This document shows positions 1 to 11,062 of a stretch of 64,000 bases of DNA, one piece after another. The stretch comes from Lepidurus packardi (Eukaryota > Arthropoda > Branchiopoda > Notostraca > Triopsidae). Position numbers and translations under genes: made by a program. The notes under the pieces are model-generated. The model was given only the letters and a program-made list of their open reading frames with translations, did no database searches and was not told where the DNA came from. The stretch covers positions 5,394,001-5,458,000 of the forward strand of contig JAKZAN010000005.1 in assembly GCA_023053545.1 (NCBI GenBank), in the 5' to 3' direction. Positions within the stretch are counted from its first letter, which is position 1, and every line of letters starts with the position of its first letter.

Positions 1-1
1 G

Positions 2-961
2 TCAGATTTGCATCTTAATCTGGCACTTTCTGGCTTGGGCGGACTAGGCGGACTGGATCCCAATCTGCTTATGGGTTTGGGCACGTCAGAGCTTATGTCT
101 TCGCTGTACAAGACGCGCAATAATGGTCAGGTGGGCTCCGGACAGTCGTCGGATCCTCTGGGCTTGTTGAGCAACCTCAACGCTCTCAACAGTCTCAATA
201 ACGGCCCCAGTTTTGCCGGCTCCAATTCCAACTTGCTCGGCGACTTTTCTTACCTGGACCAACAGCATCCCATCGGAGGTGGGGCCTTTTCGTCCGATAA
301 CCCGTCCGCCAAATTGGAAATGGGATTCGGCGGCGGATTGTCCGGTTTTGGCTCCCTCTACGAGCCGGATGAAGGGATCGGCTTGAGTGGAAGCGACTCC
401 CCTACCTTCGGCTCCTCCCTCTTGCCACCGTCCAACATCTGGTCGGCCGACTACGGCAAGTTCAGCTGTCTGTCCTCGTCCAATACGCTCGGCTCTTCGT
501 CTTCGAGTCTGGGCCTCTCCAAACGCTCAGGTCAAGGTTTTGGTCTGGATTCCGTCGAGTTGCTTAGGTCGGGAGGAGACCACCCGCCGGCGCGTCGCAG
601 CTCTTCAGACCCCTTAGCGTCTATCACCTCCACTTTGGCGGGCTTTGGGGTGGGAGATCACGAATCGGACGTTTGCTCACGCGACTCCCAGTCGCCTGCT
701 GGCGATTCCACCGGCTCGTCGGATTCGCCCTTGGAAGGCGGCACCACCAGCCCCACCTCCAGTGGAAGTTCTTCTCGCGGCTCTCTGAAACGCGAATGCG
801 TTCTCTGTTGCGATTCAGAGGTTGTAGCCGCTTTGGTGCCCTGCGGTCACAACTTGTTTTGTATGGATTGTGCCCAGCGAATCGTGGACGCTGGCGAGAA
901 TGGAGAGTGCCCCGTTTGCCACCAAGCGGTGTCCCAGGCCATTCGCATCTTTTCCCAGTAG
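2..961 (+). CDS. MEX3: MEX3-family RNA-binding E3 ligase, C-terminal exon (partial)
   Basis: The reading frame is open from the left edge and ends at TAG 959-961, so the 5' part, including the KH RNA-binding domains expected of the family, lies outside the window. About 260 residues are low-complexity Ser/Gly/Leu-rich sequence. The last 55 residues form a C3HC4 RING finger with the spacing ECVLCC...[11 protein letters not shown]...CPVCH and the ending AIRIFSQ, which is the diagnostic C-terminus of MEX3 proteins. In known members the RING gives E3 ubiquitin ligase activity and the KH domains bind mRNA in cytoplasmic granules; that role is inferred from the family. A C-terminal exon carrying linker plus RING fits the usual MEX3 gene layout. 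No acceptor site could be assigned because the exon starts beyond the edge. Confidence 0.93.
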   Translation, partial: SDLHLNLALSGLGGLGGLDPNLLMGLGTSELMSSLYKTRNNGQVGSGQSSDPLGLLSNLNALNSLNNGPSFAGSNSNLLGDFSYLDQQHPIGGGAFSSDNPSAKLEMGFGGGLSGFGSLYEPDEGIGLSGSDSPTFGSSLLPPSNIWSADYGKFSCLSSSNTLGSSSSSLGLSKRSGQGFGLDSVELLRSGGDHPPARRSSSDPLASITSTLAGFGVGDHESDVCSRDSQSPAGDSTGSSDSPLEGGTTSPTSSGSSSRGSLKRECVLCCDSEVVAALVPCGHNLFCMDCAQRIVDAGENGECPVCHQAVSQAIRIFSQ

Positions 962-3900
962 AGAAAGAAAGTTTTAAGTACGAAGAATGGGAGGAGCTTA
1001 AGCTAGAAGCCCGCGAAAGGGGGAAAGTTAAAAGAAAAAATCACAATTTACAACGAATATATATTTATATATTATTTTTCTGGCTCAGTCACGTGACTTC
1101 CGCCCCCCTCCCTGTTCATTCCTTGCAAAAAATATCATATTTTCACGTATTTTTGGTCCCTCGTATAGTGCAGCCGTTGTGCAGAATTTAATCGGGCAAG
1201 CCTATCTTTTTCTCCTTCCTAAAACATAAAATTGAAAGAATAATTTCCCGTAGAAGTTATATTTCAAGAAATTCTGGGATCTGACGAGATTTTTTAAAGA
1301 AAGATAATTATTTTCTATGGGATATAATCATTCCTTTTTTTCTGTGTTTGATCTGAGCAAAAAAAATTGCGCTTTTCATTGCTAAGGGACGAAGCAGATT
1401 TTTTTTACTTGCCTTTTTTTCACACTTCCACCCACGGGCATTAAAAGTGCGTCAACAAGTTTAAGTTAAAATATTTAAAGAAAATTACGTTGGGCTGTGA
1501 TATCGTGACGGATAGGTTAAGTCTATCAGAAAGCCTTTTATTTTTATTATTTGGGTTTATTCTTGGCTGGCGTGGCGAGTCGAACAAAAAATGGCTTAAC
1601 GAAGAAAAGATTCTTTATATTTGGATTACTTTCTTTTGCGCGGAGAAAAGCGTTGGTTGGCTTCAGTATTAATTAATTAAAAAAACGCAAATTGGATATC
1701 CCCCAATCCCCTAGAGTTTTAATTTTTGGGGTCTATTTGTGGTAAAAGATTAACAAAAAAAGAGATGTTATTTTCGTACGAAATTTTTGCTACTTTGGTG
1801 TCATTGTGTGTTTTTTTATCACTTTCTATCATTCAAACGATTTTCTTGCTCTTCTTTTTTTGTCCATGCCAATTTTTGCTCCCTATGACTTTTTGAAATT
1901 GCTTGGTGATTTTGACAGCAATAGGAAGATTTCTAAGAAGTGAAGTTCTTTTCCCAGAGAAAGTGGAGAAAGAATGAGTTTTCTTTCTTTTTTGTGACAA
2001 AGTGACGAACAGTCGTACTTGCACAAGTTCCAAGTGTGCTTAGTGATCTATAATTATCATATAGCTTGTTGAGATACTCGTAATTTACCCTCATTCACGT
2101 TTTTCTAACTGGCTTTCTAATGCAAGTCTGCTTTATTAAAGTTTAATCAGAAAAGCCGAGAAGAATTCTATTTATCCCAGATTTAAAACGCAAGAACTAG
2201 ACAAAAGTATTGTATACCAGCAAATATTACTAAAAAAAAATGTTTTCTTCTTTGAGCAATAACATTTTGGGGTAAAAATAAAAAAAAATCTCCTTGGGGA
2301 AAAATACTTTTTAAATGTAACCGTAACTTTTTTTTTCTATTAAAAAATCAAATTTTTCTGTCTTTCCGACTCGTCGGACTCGGTTTTCCTCTTTCTTCTT
2401 CGATCCTAGCTCGATGGAGTTCTCTTACTGAATTATTGATTATTTTCTGTACTATATGCCCCCCAAGAACGTGTGTTGCTGTCTTTTTTACGTAGGGGGG
2501 AAGGGGGGGTTAAACCCGACCCCTTGGGATGGGATGGGGGAAAGAACGTTTTGCATCCTTATGCAACGGTACTCAACTATCAGTTTAAAATTTAGAAGAA
2601 AAATCATAACAGTGTCATCTGCTCAACATGCGTTGTTCCCGTTTCCCTCAAATGTTTATTTTTCGCTTTCTTTTTCGCCCCAATCCAATACTGAATATAT
2701 CGTTGTCATGGCAACGAAAACTTTGCAATAATTGTCTACTACCCGGATATCTCCCTTTTTCTATTGTAACCCACTCCACTTTGATAGCAATGTATATTAT
2801 ATCGTTGGAAACGAAATCCCCCCCACCCCCTTTAAAAAGAAAAGCTTTCTTTAGCGTAACGGGCAAAGAAAAAGTTTGTTTTCTATTTTCGTGTGTGAGT
2901 GTGTGTGATGTCTAGATTTGTAATTTTGTACCTCCATTATATGAATAGCCTATTATCTGATTATTATGATTATTCTCCCCCCAAATCCAACCACTTTTCC
3001 CCTGTGTGAGCAACACAGCGGAGTTACTTAAAGTGTAAAGTGAAAAAAGCAAACATTAGTTTTTACTATTTGCTAATAATCGTTTATTTTTCTTGGCGAA
3101 TTGATGTTTATTAGGAAATTTAATATAAATTTTATTTGTAATGAATCTAAAATGTGTCCGGTGCCTCAATTTATTTCATTACTGATAACTTTTACATATT
3201 TCACAATTCCGAATTCTAGGTACTTTTCACTTCAGGAATTTCAGCTTCACAGCTGCACAAGTTTAGGATACCCGAAGTAGATTCATTTCTGATTGAATCA
3301 AAAGTGAAACGCTCGGGTTTCGCTTAGCTTACACGAAAGGATATCGGTTTGCTAGTAAGAAACATGCTTAAACAAACGGTTAGCGAGATGTTTATAGTCT
3401 TGGTGATCTGCATAGGGTTAATGAATTGCTTTTAACTCTTTGTTTCAGTTTCTGAATTTCTGTAGAATGAGAGAAGAGAAACAAGGGGAGGGAGAGAGAC
3501 CAAATTGGAAGTCGCTGGAGGAATATTTGGGTTTTTGCCCGTGCTGCTGAGGGAGGGGACAGACGGATCAATAGGCAGCTCTGTCTGCCAGCTTGGCACC
3601 AGGGAATCCATCGATCGCTATGTGCAGGCAAGGAAAGATGCGACTCTAACTTTGACGCCCCACGAGTGGATCTACTTTTTCGTTTCATGATACGCGTGTT
3701 TCCCCAGCGGCGAGTTAAAAGAACGCGTTCGATGAATAGGAATTTTTCAAAAGATCGAAACGAAAACGAGGAATGTGAAGACATTCTCCCGTTCAACAGG
3801 ATCACATAAAGGCATGCAAAAAGATGTCCGGATTTGACCGAGTTATTTTGAAATCAAATATCCGTTGTTGAATCCCTGTATGAGTCATGCAAGTGAGATT

Positions 3901-4511
3901 TGTGAGTTGTGTTACAAGACAGTCGAGTTGCGACTGAAGTATAGTAATTTTAGCGGTTCAAGCAAAATGGGAAAACAGACTATTTAGGTGTCGAGTAAAA
4001 TGGAACTAGACGAGGAGGGATTACAATAGTTAATTAGCGAGCTTATGTAATGGCTTTGACAATTTCCCAAGTCGCATCTCGGGATGGACTGTACGAATAT
4101 GTTCATTCTGGTACTGAATCAATACATAAGACAACCATTTATACAGCCTGATTTAGTTCTGACCTGTCTACTGTATGTTTCTGACCTGCATTTACGTACT
4201 TTCTGTAGGTACTCTACCTTCCGTATTTTTTGTGTGATTTATTTCGTAGCTGGTAACAGACATTTTTGTCAGGAGTCGTTTAGTCCTGAGACAGTTTCCT
4301 ATTAAATATATTAAATTTTAGACAGCTTGCTCGGCACCTAGCGGCAAGTTCATGTACTTTTGCCTATTTGCCATCTACCGACAAATATTTCGGATGCTAT
4401 TCAAATGGTATCCGAGAGCGGAACAATAACAACGAAGTGTTTGGTAGTGATTAGAATTACGGAAAATAACAGACAATTTAGTTTAATTTGAGTAAAAATC
4501 CTGCTCTTATT
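962..4511. other. MEX3 3' UTR and intergenic spacer
   Basis: This AT-rich stretch with many homopolymer T and A runs has no convincing coding region on either strand. The first 1.3 kb is probably the MEX3 3' UTR, since an AATAAA lies at 2277-2282. The rest would contain the promoter of the Treslin gene, for which I could not point to a clear TATA box. A 137-residue minus-strand open frame at 3392-3805 has low-complexity composition and no recognisable domain, and I do not call it. Confidence 0.5.
2277..2282 (+). terminator. Candidate poly(A) signal of MEX3
   Basis: AATAAA within an A-rich stretch 1.3 kb after the MEX3 stop codon. MEX3 genes often have long 3' UTRs, so the distance is acceptable, but an earlier variant signal is possible. 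Confidence 0.35.
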
Positions 4512-6838
4512 ATGAATACTTGCGACTGGAAAACACTTCGCAATGTGGTATTCCTCTATGATTTAGGCATAACGCTAGAAAATAGCTCAGCACGCGTTGA
4601 CGATGCTGCTGGACCACATGACGTTCGAATAAACGCTATTGTAAAATGGCTGTCTTTATGCACTTTACGAATCTTAAAACGTATAGGAAACTCAGAAGAG
4701 AACCAGCCAAAAGCGCTGCATTGGGGTTTTAAATTCTATGATTCCACCGAAGACAAGCTCGGGGTTCACTGCCGTAATTTCCGGCCGTTCACTTCTGCCA
4801 GTTTTGAAGAATTCGAAGAAACTTTGGCTCTTAAATTCCAGAACACCGGTCGAAGAACTAGCTTCGGTGGAGAAAGTCAACCTGGAAAGAAGTCTGCTCC
4901 TTCTGTACGACTCCGGAAAGCCTTACACGAAATCTTGGCCGATTTTTCCTGGGAAGCAAACACTTCCGTCACCAGACCACCGAAAGCGTCTCAGAACGCC
5001 GTGTTTCTCGTCACCGCAGTGCCCCACGATAGCAGCTTAGCCGAGTACTGCAATTTACCCCGTAATTCCAGCGGCAGTATCACGGCCAATGCTTTCAAGC
5101 ATTCAATTTTGCCTCTCAAACTCTACCAAAAGTTCGCCCATGATTGCAGCATTCACTTACATATTATTGACAGCCAATCCTCGTCTTCCCAGCACTACCA
5201 AGTAATTCAGACCAGCATAGCGAAGCTGCGGAGTTTAGTTCTTCCCTTAATAGCACTCGTACCTGAAATCTCACATCCCTCTCTGTCCGGCCTTCCCTTT
5301 CCACTCTCTCAAATCGCTTCTACATCCTGCCATTCCTGTCGGACCCATATTTTGTCCTCGAAGATGTATCTCAGCCTCAAGTCAGTTGAAAAGAACATTT
5401 TCTTCAACGTTGGTTGTGTCCAGTGCGGTTTTCAGCCAGTCGACGGGTACGCTTTTCAACCAGATCCGATAAAATTAAATAAAGCCCGTTTTTTCTTTTT
5501 TTTCAGGAAAGGTGAAGATATACCTGGACAGATCTTAGGTGTTACTCCAACTTGCTCCATTCTGTTGCAATCCCATGGCGAGGATTGCTTATCATTGAAA
5601 CCTTCTCAGAACTTCCCGGAATGGGAAAAAGTATTACAAGAACTGCATCTCCAAAATGCAGTCCTGGTAAAGATACTTTTAAGTATTTTTAAAATTTGTA
5701 TTTTCGTACTTGAATTCCGTCATTAGTAGCTCTCTTTTCCTTCGTCACTAGGTTGTGAAATGGCGGGACAAGGCTTACGTGCTGTTTCCAGTTCAAGGAG
5801 CTCAAGGAATGATGGCGTTGATGAAGAACGTAATCAGCAATAATTTTCCTACAATTTCTCGGACAGCTTTAACATGCAGTGCGTCGTTGGCAAGTTACGG
5901 GAGGAATACCTTGAAGCCTGGTCTTCAGAAATACCTGGCAAAGTAAACCGTCGTCTACTTAGAGAAACATAATCGTAACTCTTATGTAATAATAACTTAT
6001 GGGGGACTTCAACAGGCCTGAGGCGCAGTTACATAGCATTGAAGAGGGATTGTTGAAAGCTTTGAAGCAGCGTTACGCAATTAATGCGCTTTCTCGACAA
6101 AAAACTGCGCTATCGCTACCCCCTCCACGTCTGATCCTCCGTCGGCGGAAATCCAACGAGTCGTTGATGTCTTCGATCTCCAGAGTGCCATCTGAAACTG
6201 GTAGCGGTTGCAGCAAAGCCAGTAAAACAACGGCTGGTATGGTGCAATCACGAGGCTCTGCCATGCTGCAAAAAAGCATGGAGGTAAAAAAAAACTAATT
6301 AAAAGAGATGAACCTTCTTTAGGAATCTGAGGTCACAAGACTGTAATTTTAGGCACGTAACCGCGGACAACAAGAGACAAAAGAGAAGGAAAAGAAGGAG
6401 CAGGAAGTAGCGGAAATGAAAGAGTGCTTGAAAGTACAACAAAAGCAGCATTGGAGCCAAACTATTCAGCAGCGAATCGCCAGTTATGAGCAGACAGTGG
6501 CGTCCGCAGATCTTGAACACTTTTACGAGGGACTCTTACAGATTAAAGAATCGTTCGTGCTCAAAGATGAGGTGGAAATGCAAGCATGGGATATTGCCAG
6601 TCTAGTCCAGGGTCTCATGGGATGCATCCTGCGCAGAACCAAGCAGATGGTCAGTTTTACCCTCAACATTTCAGTCAATCTCTATAAGCCAAGTTCTTTC
6701 TACTAGGATCAAGGACTGGGCTTTTTATTGGAAAAATTATCGCTTGCACCCTCCGTAATCAAGCAACTCGATTGGCAGCCAGGCTTTAAACTCCGTGAAC
6801 ACCAATTCCAAATTTTATTCACCTTGGATTTACTCTGG
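4512..6838 (+). CDS. TICRR: Treslin/TICRR replication initiation factor (3' end missing)
   Basis: Six exons join with agreeing phases: 4512-5446, 5507-5666, 5752-5942, 6016-6283, 6353-6649 and 6707-6838 (1983 nt, 661 residues), each bounded by GT and AG. The start is the ATG at 4512. The first 120 residues match the Treslin N-terminus (VVFLYDLGIT..., HWGFKFYDS, FEEFEETL). Exons 5-6 carry the start of the Sld3-Treslin (STD) region, ending in the typical LREHQFQILFTLDLLW. Treslin works with TopBP1 and CDK to load Cdc45 at replication origins in the nucleus. Exon 6 ends in a good donor (GG|GTAATG), but no further coding exon follows before the assembly gap and the Helentron. The protein is therefore truncated in this assembly; whether in the genome is unclear. 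Confidence 0.85.
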
Positions 6839-7298
6839 GTAATGTACCTATAAAGCTCTCAGTTACGAATTCTTACCCAATGATAAATTAATTAAGCTAT
6901 GTAGGCTATTGATTAGACTAATTTAAAACTAGTCAATCTAGCAAGCAATGCATTTATATGCGAGTTCTTATATTTCTTTTAAGCGAGCCAGTATTAGATA
7001 TATATTAAATTTTCATTTATACACTCATGTTTATTCTTTAAACTCATACTAGATTTGAAGTTGTATAAGGCAACATTTTGTCTATAGTTCTTTGATAGAC
7101 CGTCCTTGAGCTTTTGTTCGCTGATAACTAGATGTTGTTTGTTCTCTTACGGGGCAATATTTAATTTCCTTTTTTTCCCTTTTAACTCGTTCAACTCTTA
7201 AACCCGCCCCCTGGCCCTTATTCTTCCCGCGCTTCATTACGCGCTTACCCACAAACAACAATATACTTATGTAATATATTTATATTTTAGTGTATCTA
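6839..7298 (+). other. Intron or broken 3' part of the Treslin gene
   Basis: AT-rich sequence after the last recognised Treslin donor. No in-phase exon is visible, and it runs into the run of Ns. The missing exons may lie in the gap, may have been displaced by the transposon, or may not exist. Confidence 0.45.
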
Positions 7299-7398
7299 NN
7301 NNNNNNNNNNNNNNNNNNNNNNNNNNNNNNNNNNNNNNNNNNNNNNNNNNNNNNNNNNNNNNNNNNNNNNNNNNNNNNNNNNNNNNNNNNNNNNNNNN
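7299..7398. other. Assembly gap of 100 Ns
   Basis: Exactly 100 Ns, the conventional size for a gap of unknown length. It sits between the Treslin exons and the Helentron, so continuity between the two sides is not proven. Confidence 0.99.
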
Positions 7399-8181
7399 TA
7401 TGTTCCTTTTCCCCGTGATATTGGTACATCTTCAGTTAGTTAATGCACTTAAAATAAGTGAATTACATGTAAATACAAAATTAACAAAACGAAATTAGTA
7501 AACTAAAAACATACTACACTTGAACAATAAATACAAGACGACAGGTTGGACTGCCGAATAAGCTGTGACAACGGAATGTTAGTAGTGGTGAACGTGGGTA
7601 GGTGGCTGTTCTGGGTTCGTCTGTTGGTGGTCTGTTGTGGTCGATTTTGAAATGTGTAGAGGTTTTTAGCTGTGCCAGTCTATGATTTTTATTTACTGTT
7701 GATTTTTAAAGAAACGGCTTTGTTTGATGTCATGTCATTATTATGGCATTAATTATGGTATTCTGTAAGTCCTAAAACTATTTGATATAGAGCAGAAAAC
7801 GGACTTGACTGATAGGAGAAAAGATGGTCAGTAAAAATATGAAATGTTATCAAGTTATATGTATCAAAGCATTTATCAATAGATATTAAGTTGTATCAAA
7901 ATTTATCAGAAATGCGAATTAAAATGCGAACCAAATGCGAAACGATAACGAACTGAAATTGCATGTTTTTTTTTTTTTTTTTTATTGGCATGTTTTAATG
8001 GTTTGCTTTTTAGCTGTGATTTTTATTAATGTTATTAGCTGTGATTATAATATCAGAAGACATTTGCGTTATTGGTAGATATATATTTTGTAAGTTTTTC
8101 GCTAATACAGTGAATTCACTATTACATGCAATGCAAATACAAATCTAGGTTATTTAGAATAAAAATGTTGACAAAACAATA
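7399..8181. other. Noncoding flank downstream of the RPA-like gene
   Basis: AT-rich sequence with a 20-T run near 7964-7983. It should contain the 3' UTR of the RPA-like gene and perhaps the 3' terminus of the Helentron. I see no gene and no clear terminal hairpin. Confidence 0.4.
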
Positions 8182-9237
8182 TTATTTTTTCTTGGTGACG
8201 TTGACGATTTCTTTTTTTTCTAGGTCTACCGTGAAGTCGAAGTCTTTTGTCGTTAGTAATTTCACGATGACAGCATTCGCAGTGTCTGGAGTCAGTTGTA
8301 GAGTTTCTTCTTGTTTGCAGAAGTCTTTTAGTATGGTTTCTGTCATCGATGCTTCGATAATGTTATTATCGTTGAAGAAACCGACTGTGCCTTGGAAAGT
8401 TAGTGGAGTCGTTTGTCTAAGTTGAATTTTTTTGCAGTTTGTGCACGTAATGGTAGGGTCATCGTTATCTGGAATGGTCGGTTGTCGTTCTGTTTTTTTT
8501 TTGCAGGCTAGGCAGGTTTGGAAAATACCAATGTTGCAGTGGGCTATGGCTTCCAGTATGATGGGCTCCGTTGTGTCGTCTAAAATGGGTTGCTGGATGT
8601 CCAGTTGGGCTTCTGTTCTTGTAAAGAACGATTGCTGCGTCAAGGCGAAGTTTTGATAATCTTGATTATAGATGACATCGGTAATTTCGTAAACTTTGTT
8701 TTTTTCGATAGTAACTGTTTGGTTTTTCCAGGTAATTAGTGTGGAAGTACAGGTATCGTCTCCAATTGTTATTTCGCGGAACGTTTGCCCTTTGTTCGTT
8801 GTCTTCTCTTCGCTAATGTTTTGGATTTGAACGATGATTTTGTAACGGGTGTCGGGAAACTCTATACAAGTTTGAAGTGTGGCTTGTTGCTGTTTTCTTG
8901 GCGAATAATTAAATTTGAGCGTTTGATTTGTCTCGCTGATTTGCGAAGATTGGGTAATCTTAATAAGATCGTATTTAGTTCTTTTTTGTGGAGTCTGACC
9001 TGAAGGTGAGCTATTCGGTAGGATTTGGATGGTGATGGGTATCTTGGCGGTCGAATAACGTTTAATTCTGCTATAGGAGCCAGCAATAAACGACAAACAT
9101 TCTTCGTATGTATTGTCCGACGTCTGCAGAAAAAAGCGAAAATTTTGGCCTGGAATTTTGGTGTACTTCGATGGACTCTGGTTTTGGCGCAAAGGGGTTA
9201 TGTCATGGACGTACCCGGTGTAAGCGTCTGCTCCCAT
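8182..9237 (-). CDS. RPA-like single-stranded DNA-binding protein of the Helentron
   Basis: A 351-residue frame beginning with ATG in a good context (acgg caacc ATG GGA). It reads as consecutive OB-fold beta-strand sequence like RPA70 (for example ITIGDDTCTSTLITWKN and KNKVYEITDVIYNQDYQNF), followed by a zinc-ribbon signature, CLACKKK...CTNCKK, near residues 240-265. Animal Helentrons are known to carry RPA1-like genes, thought to protect ssDNA intermediates during rolling-circle transposition. It lies 8.6 kb downstream of the helicase gene in the same orientation, with its own TATA box and an 88-bp 5' UTR intron (9249-9336; donor AAAA|GTAAGT, acceptor TTTCCACCAG). It is too short for full host RPA70 and its context is transposon, so I assign it to the element. 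Confidence 0.82.
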   Translation of the reverse strand: MGADAYTGYVHDITPLRQNQSPSKYTKIPGQNFRFFLQTSDNTYEECLSFIAGSYSRIKRYSTAKIPITIQILPNSSPSGQTPQKRTKYDLIKITQSSQISETNQTLKFNYSPRKQQQATLQTCIEFPDTRYKIIVQIQNISEEKTTNKGQTFREITIGDDTCTSTLITWKNQTVTIEKNKVYEITDVIYNQDYQNFALTQQSFFTRTEAQLDIQQPILDDTTEPIILEAIAHCNIGIFQTCLACKKKTERQPTIPDNDDPTITCTNCKKIQLRQTTPLTFQGTVGFFNDNNIIEASMTETILKDFCKQEETLQLTPDTANAVIVKLLTTKDFDFTVDLEKKEIVNVTKKK

Positions 9238-9248
9238 GGTTGCCGTTT

Positions 9249-9336
9249 CTGGTGGAAAGAGAATAAGACATGATGAGAAGAGTTGCAGTGAAGAACTATT
9301 GGATTAAAAAGTTGTGAAATGAAACTATTTACTTAC
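9249..9336 (-). other. 5' UTR intron of the RPA-like gene
   Basis: On the minus strand a GTAAGT donor follows an exon ending at 9337. A polypyrimidine tract with CCACCAG ends the intron 11 bases before the ATG of the RPA-like frame. First exon length would be about 110 nt if transcription starts near 9446. Confidence 0.55.
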
Positions 9337-9445
9337 TTTTGCAATAGGGTGTTTCGGAATGGTGAGGTGAAATTGCTTTCAATTTCTTTTTTGGAACTGT
9401 ATGATGAATATTGATTTGCACTTAGTGTTTGGGAGCTGTGAGTGG

Positions 9446-10321
9446 ACTGTTTTCTGTCATTCCGTGTGAGGTCTTTTATAGTCGGGTTCTATCGTAGAGT
9501 TGATGCCTGGAAGAGTAGGTTCTTCGTAAAGTCAAGTTCGGTCAAAGTCCAATCATGGAGGCAAAGGTTCAAGTCAATTAGTCAGGTCATTTTCTTCCTT
9601 TTGTTAATGAAAAGGGTACAATTTAGAAAGAAAAAATTTCAAAGGTGTACCAGCAGTTAGGGATGGTCAATTGAAATTTGTATCCTTAGTTCGAGTGTCA
9701 AAGCACATTTTGAAGTTTTCTTGCTTAGTAGCTGGATGCAGTTGTCTTATTGTTTGCCGCTTTTGGTGTGTTTTTAAAAGGTGTCACGTTGTGGAAGGCA
9801 GTTAAATTGCAGTTGGGTTATGCGTATATCGAGTTAAAATAGAGAAAAATACATGATGGTTTTGTATTATACGGAAATCCCAAACTATTTATCTAAAATG
9901 CAAGAAATATATATTATGTACCTGAGGTAAATCTTTGAAAATGAAAACATCATATTTGTTTTAAAACATACCAATATTTTGAAATGTACTAAAATTGGTA
10001 AAAAAAGTGTTGACCGTTTAATTGGGTGGGAGGGTCCAAACGTCGTGAAATTTGTATGACGCCGCATTTATGGACGTTCCCTTATTAATAGGGAATGCTT
10101 TTCCTTAAAATAGCTTTCGATAATGATCGAAGCCATTTATTCGTAGGGCAATTCGTTTTACGACTTGATGATTTTAGAATGGTTGGAAATTTTTTGGATT
10201 GTTATTTTTACAAACGAAATAGAATCGGTGGTATCTATGCCGGTATTGGTGCTCATGGGAAATGTTGTCATATTCCATACCTACTATAAGGAAATACTTA
10301 TAGAACAACATTATAGTTTCA
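9446..10321 (-). repeat. Promoter-segment duplication, copy A (876 bp)
   Basis: Direct-repeat partner of 11063-12099. Similarity runs throughout with scattered substitutions and small indels. It begins at the same distance from the TATA box in both copies. Copy A lies directly upstream of the RPA-like gene's first exon. Confidence 0.85.
9474..9480 (-). promoter_or_regulatory. TATA box of the RPA-like gene (promoter copy A)
   Basis: TATAAAA on the minus strand, 28-34 bases upstream of 9446, the point where similarity to promoter copy B stops. That distance is normal from TATA box to transcription start. The same box occurs in copy B at 11091-11097. Confidence 0.6.
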
Positions 10322-10589
10322 CCTGATTATTGCTGAGCTGCGTAACTGTCCGTGTTAAGAACGTGGAATATTCGATTTGTTATTTATGATTAATAGCAGA
10401 AAAATGTATTTAAAATGTGTGATCTGAATGTACATTTTACTGTCACTGGGTGTTTGCGGAGTATATTATTGTGTCTGTCTTTTTGCGATGCGGAATTTTG
10501 TACTGCTTAGCTATATGATGTGATTATGGCATGTTTTGTAGCTTCGTATTTACAAGTCTGACATTTGAATGTAAACAACTTTATGATCT

Positions 10590-11062
10590 GAATATACCGG
10601 GAGTTGAACAAATTTTTGGGCTTCGGCACAGCATGTATAAATTGGTGTGGTTGGGAGTTTTCCTTTTTTTATTTGTATTGTGTGTAAGTGGCGTATTCCG
10701 TGTAGCCTGCAGTAATAAGACAAGGTACGTATTTGAAAGTGCTGTCGATCGAGGGATTACTGAAAGTAGTGAATTTTGTTGTTAAAGCATTTATTTTGTT
10801 AACGTACCGAAAGTTGCAAAATTCTTACGTTTCAGTTCAAAAAGGGTGTAGGGGACTTTTTTCTTTTTGTCGTATGTTTACGTTTGTACTCATCAGGGCT
10901 GAAGCTACTCGATGTCTTGATACGACAGGGAATTTCGCCATAGTTTATGTGGACTGTAAGAAACAAAAATTATATTCATGACGTTATAAGTGAAAGAGTA
11001 ACGTGGTTAAGGTCAATAAAAACGCTTACCGAAAGTTGAACAAATCCATATGTATCGGTCCA
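10590..11062 (-). repeat. Splice-donor repeat units, left cluster (three units)
   Basis: Three degenerate units spaced 209 and 223 bp. Each shows on the minus strand a donor-like site after a core resembling AACTTTCG|GT (GT at 10596, 10805 and 11028 on the plus scale), preceded by a CCGAAAC-like block. The same family forms the cluster at 15560-17500. The third unit's donor (GTAAGC) sits about 35 bases downstream of the predicted start of promoter copy B. Confidence 0.6.

Noticed and set aside
3392..3805. 137-residue open frame on the minus strand
   Set aside because: Composition follows the T/A-rich DNA; no domain, no splice context, no start context. Treated as chance.
8182..9237. Reading the RPA-like gene as host RPA70
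   Set aside because: It is only 351 residues, lacks the full set of RPA70 domains, and lies in the same orientation as the Helentron Rep gene with repeated transposon sequence around it.
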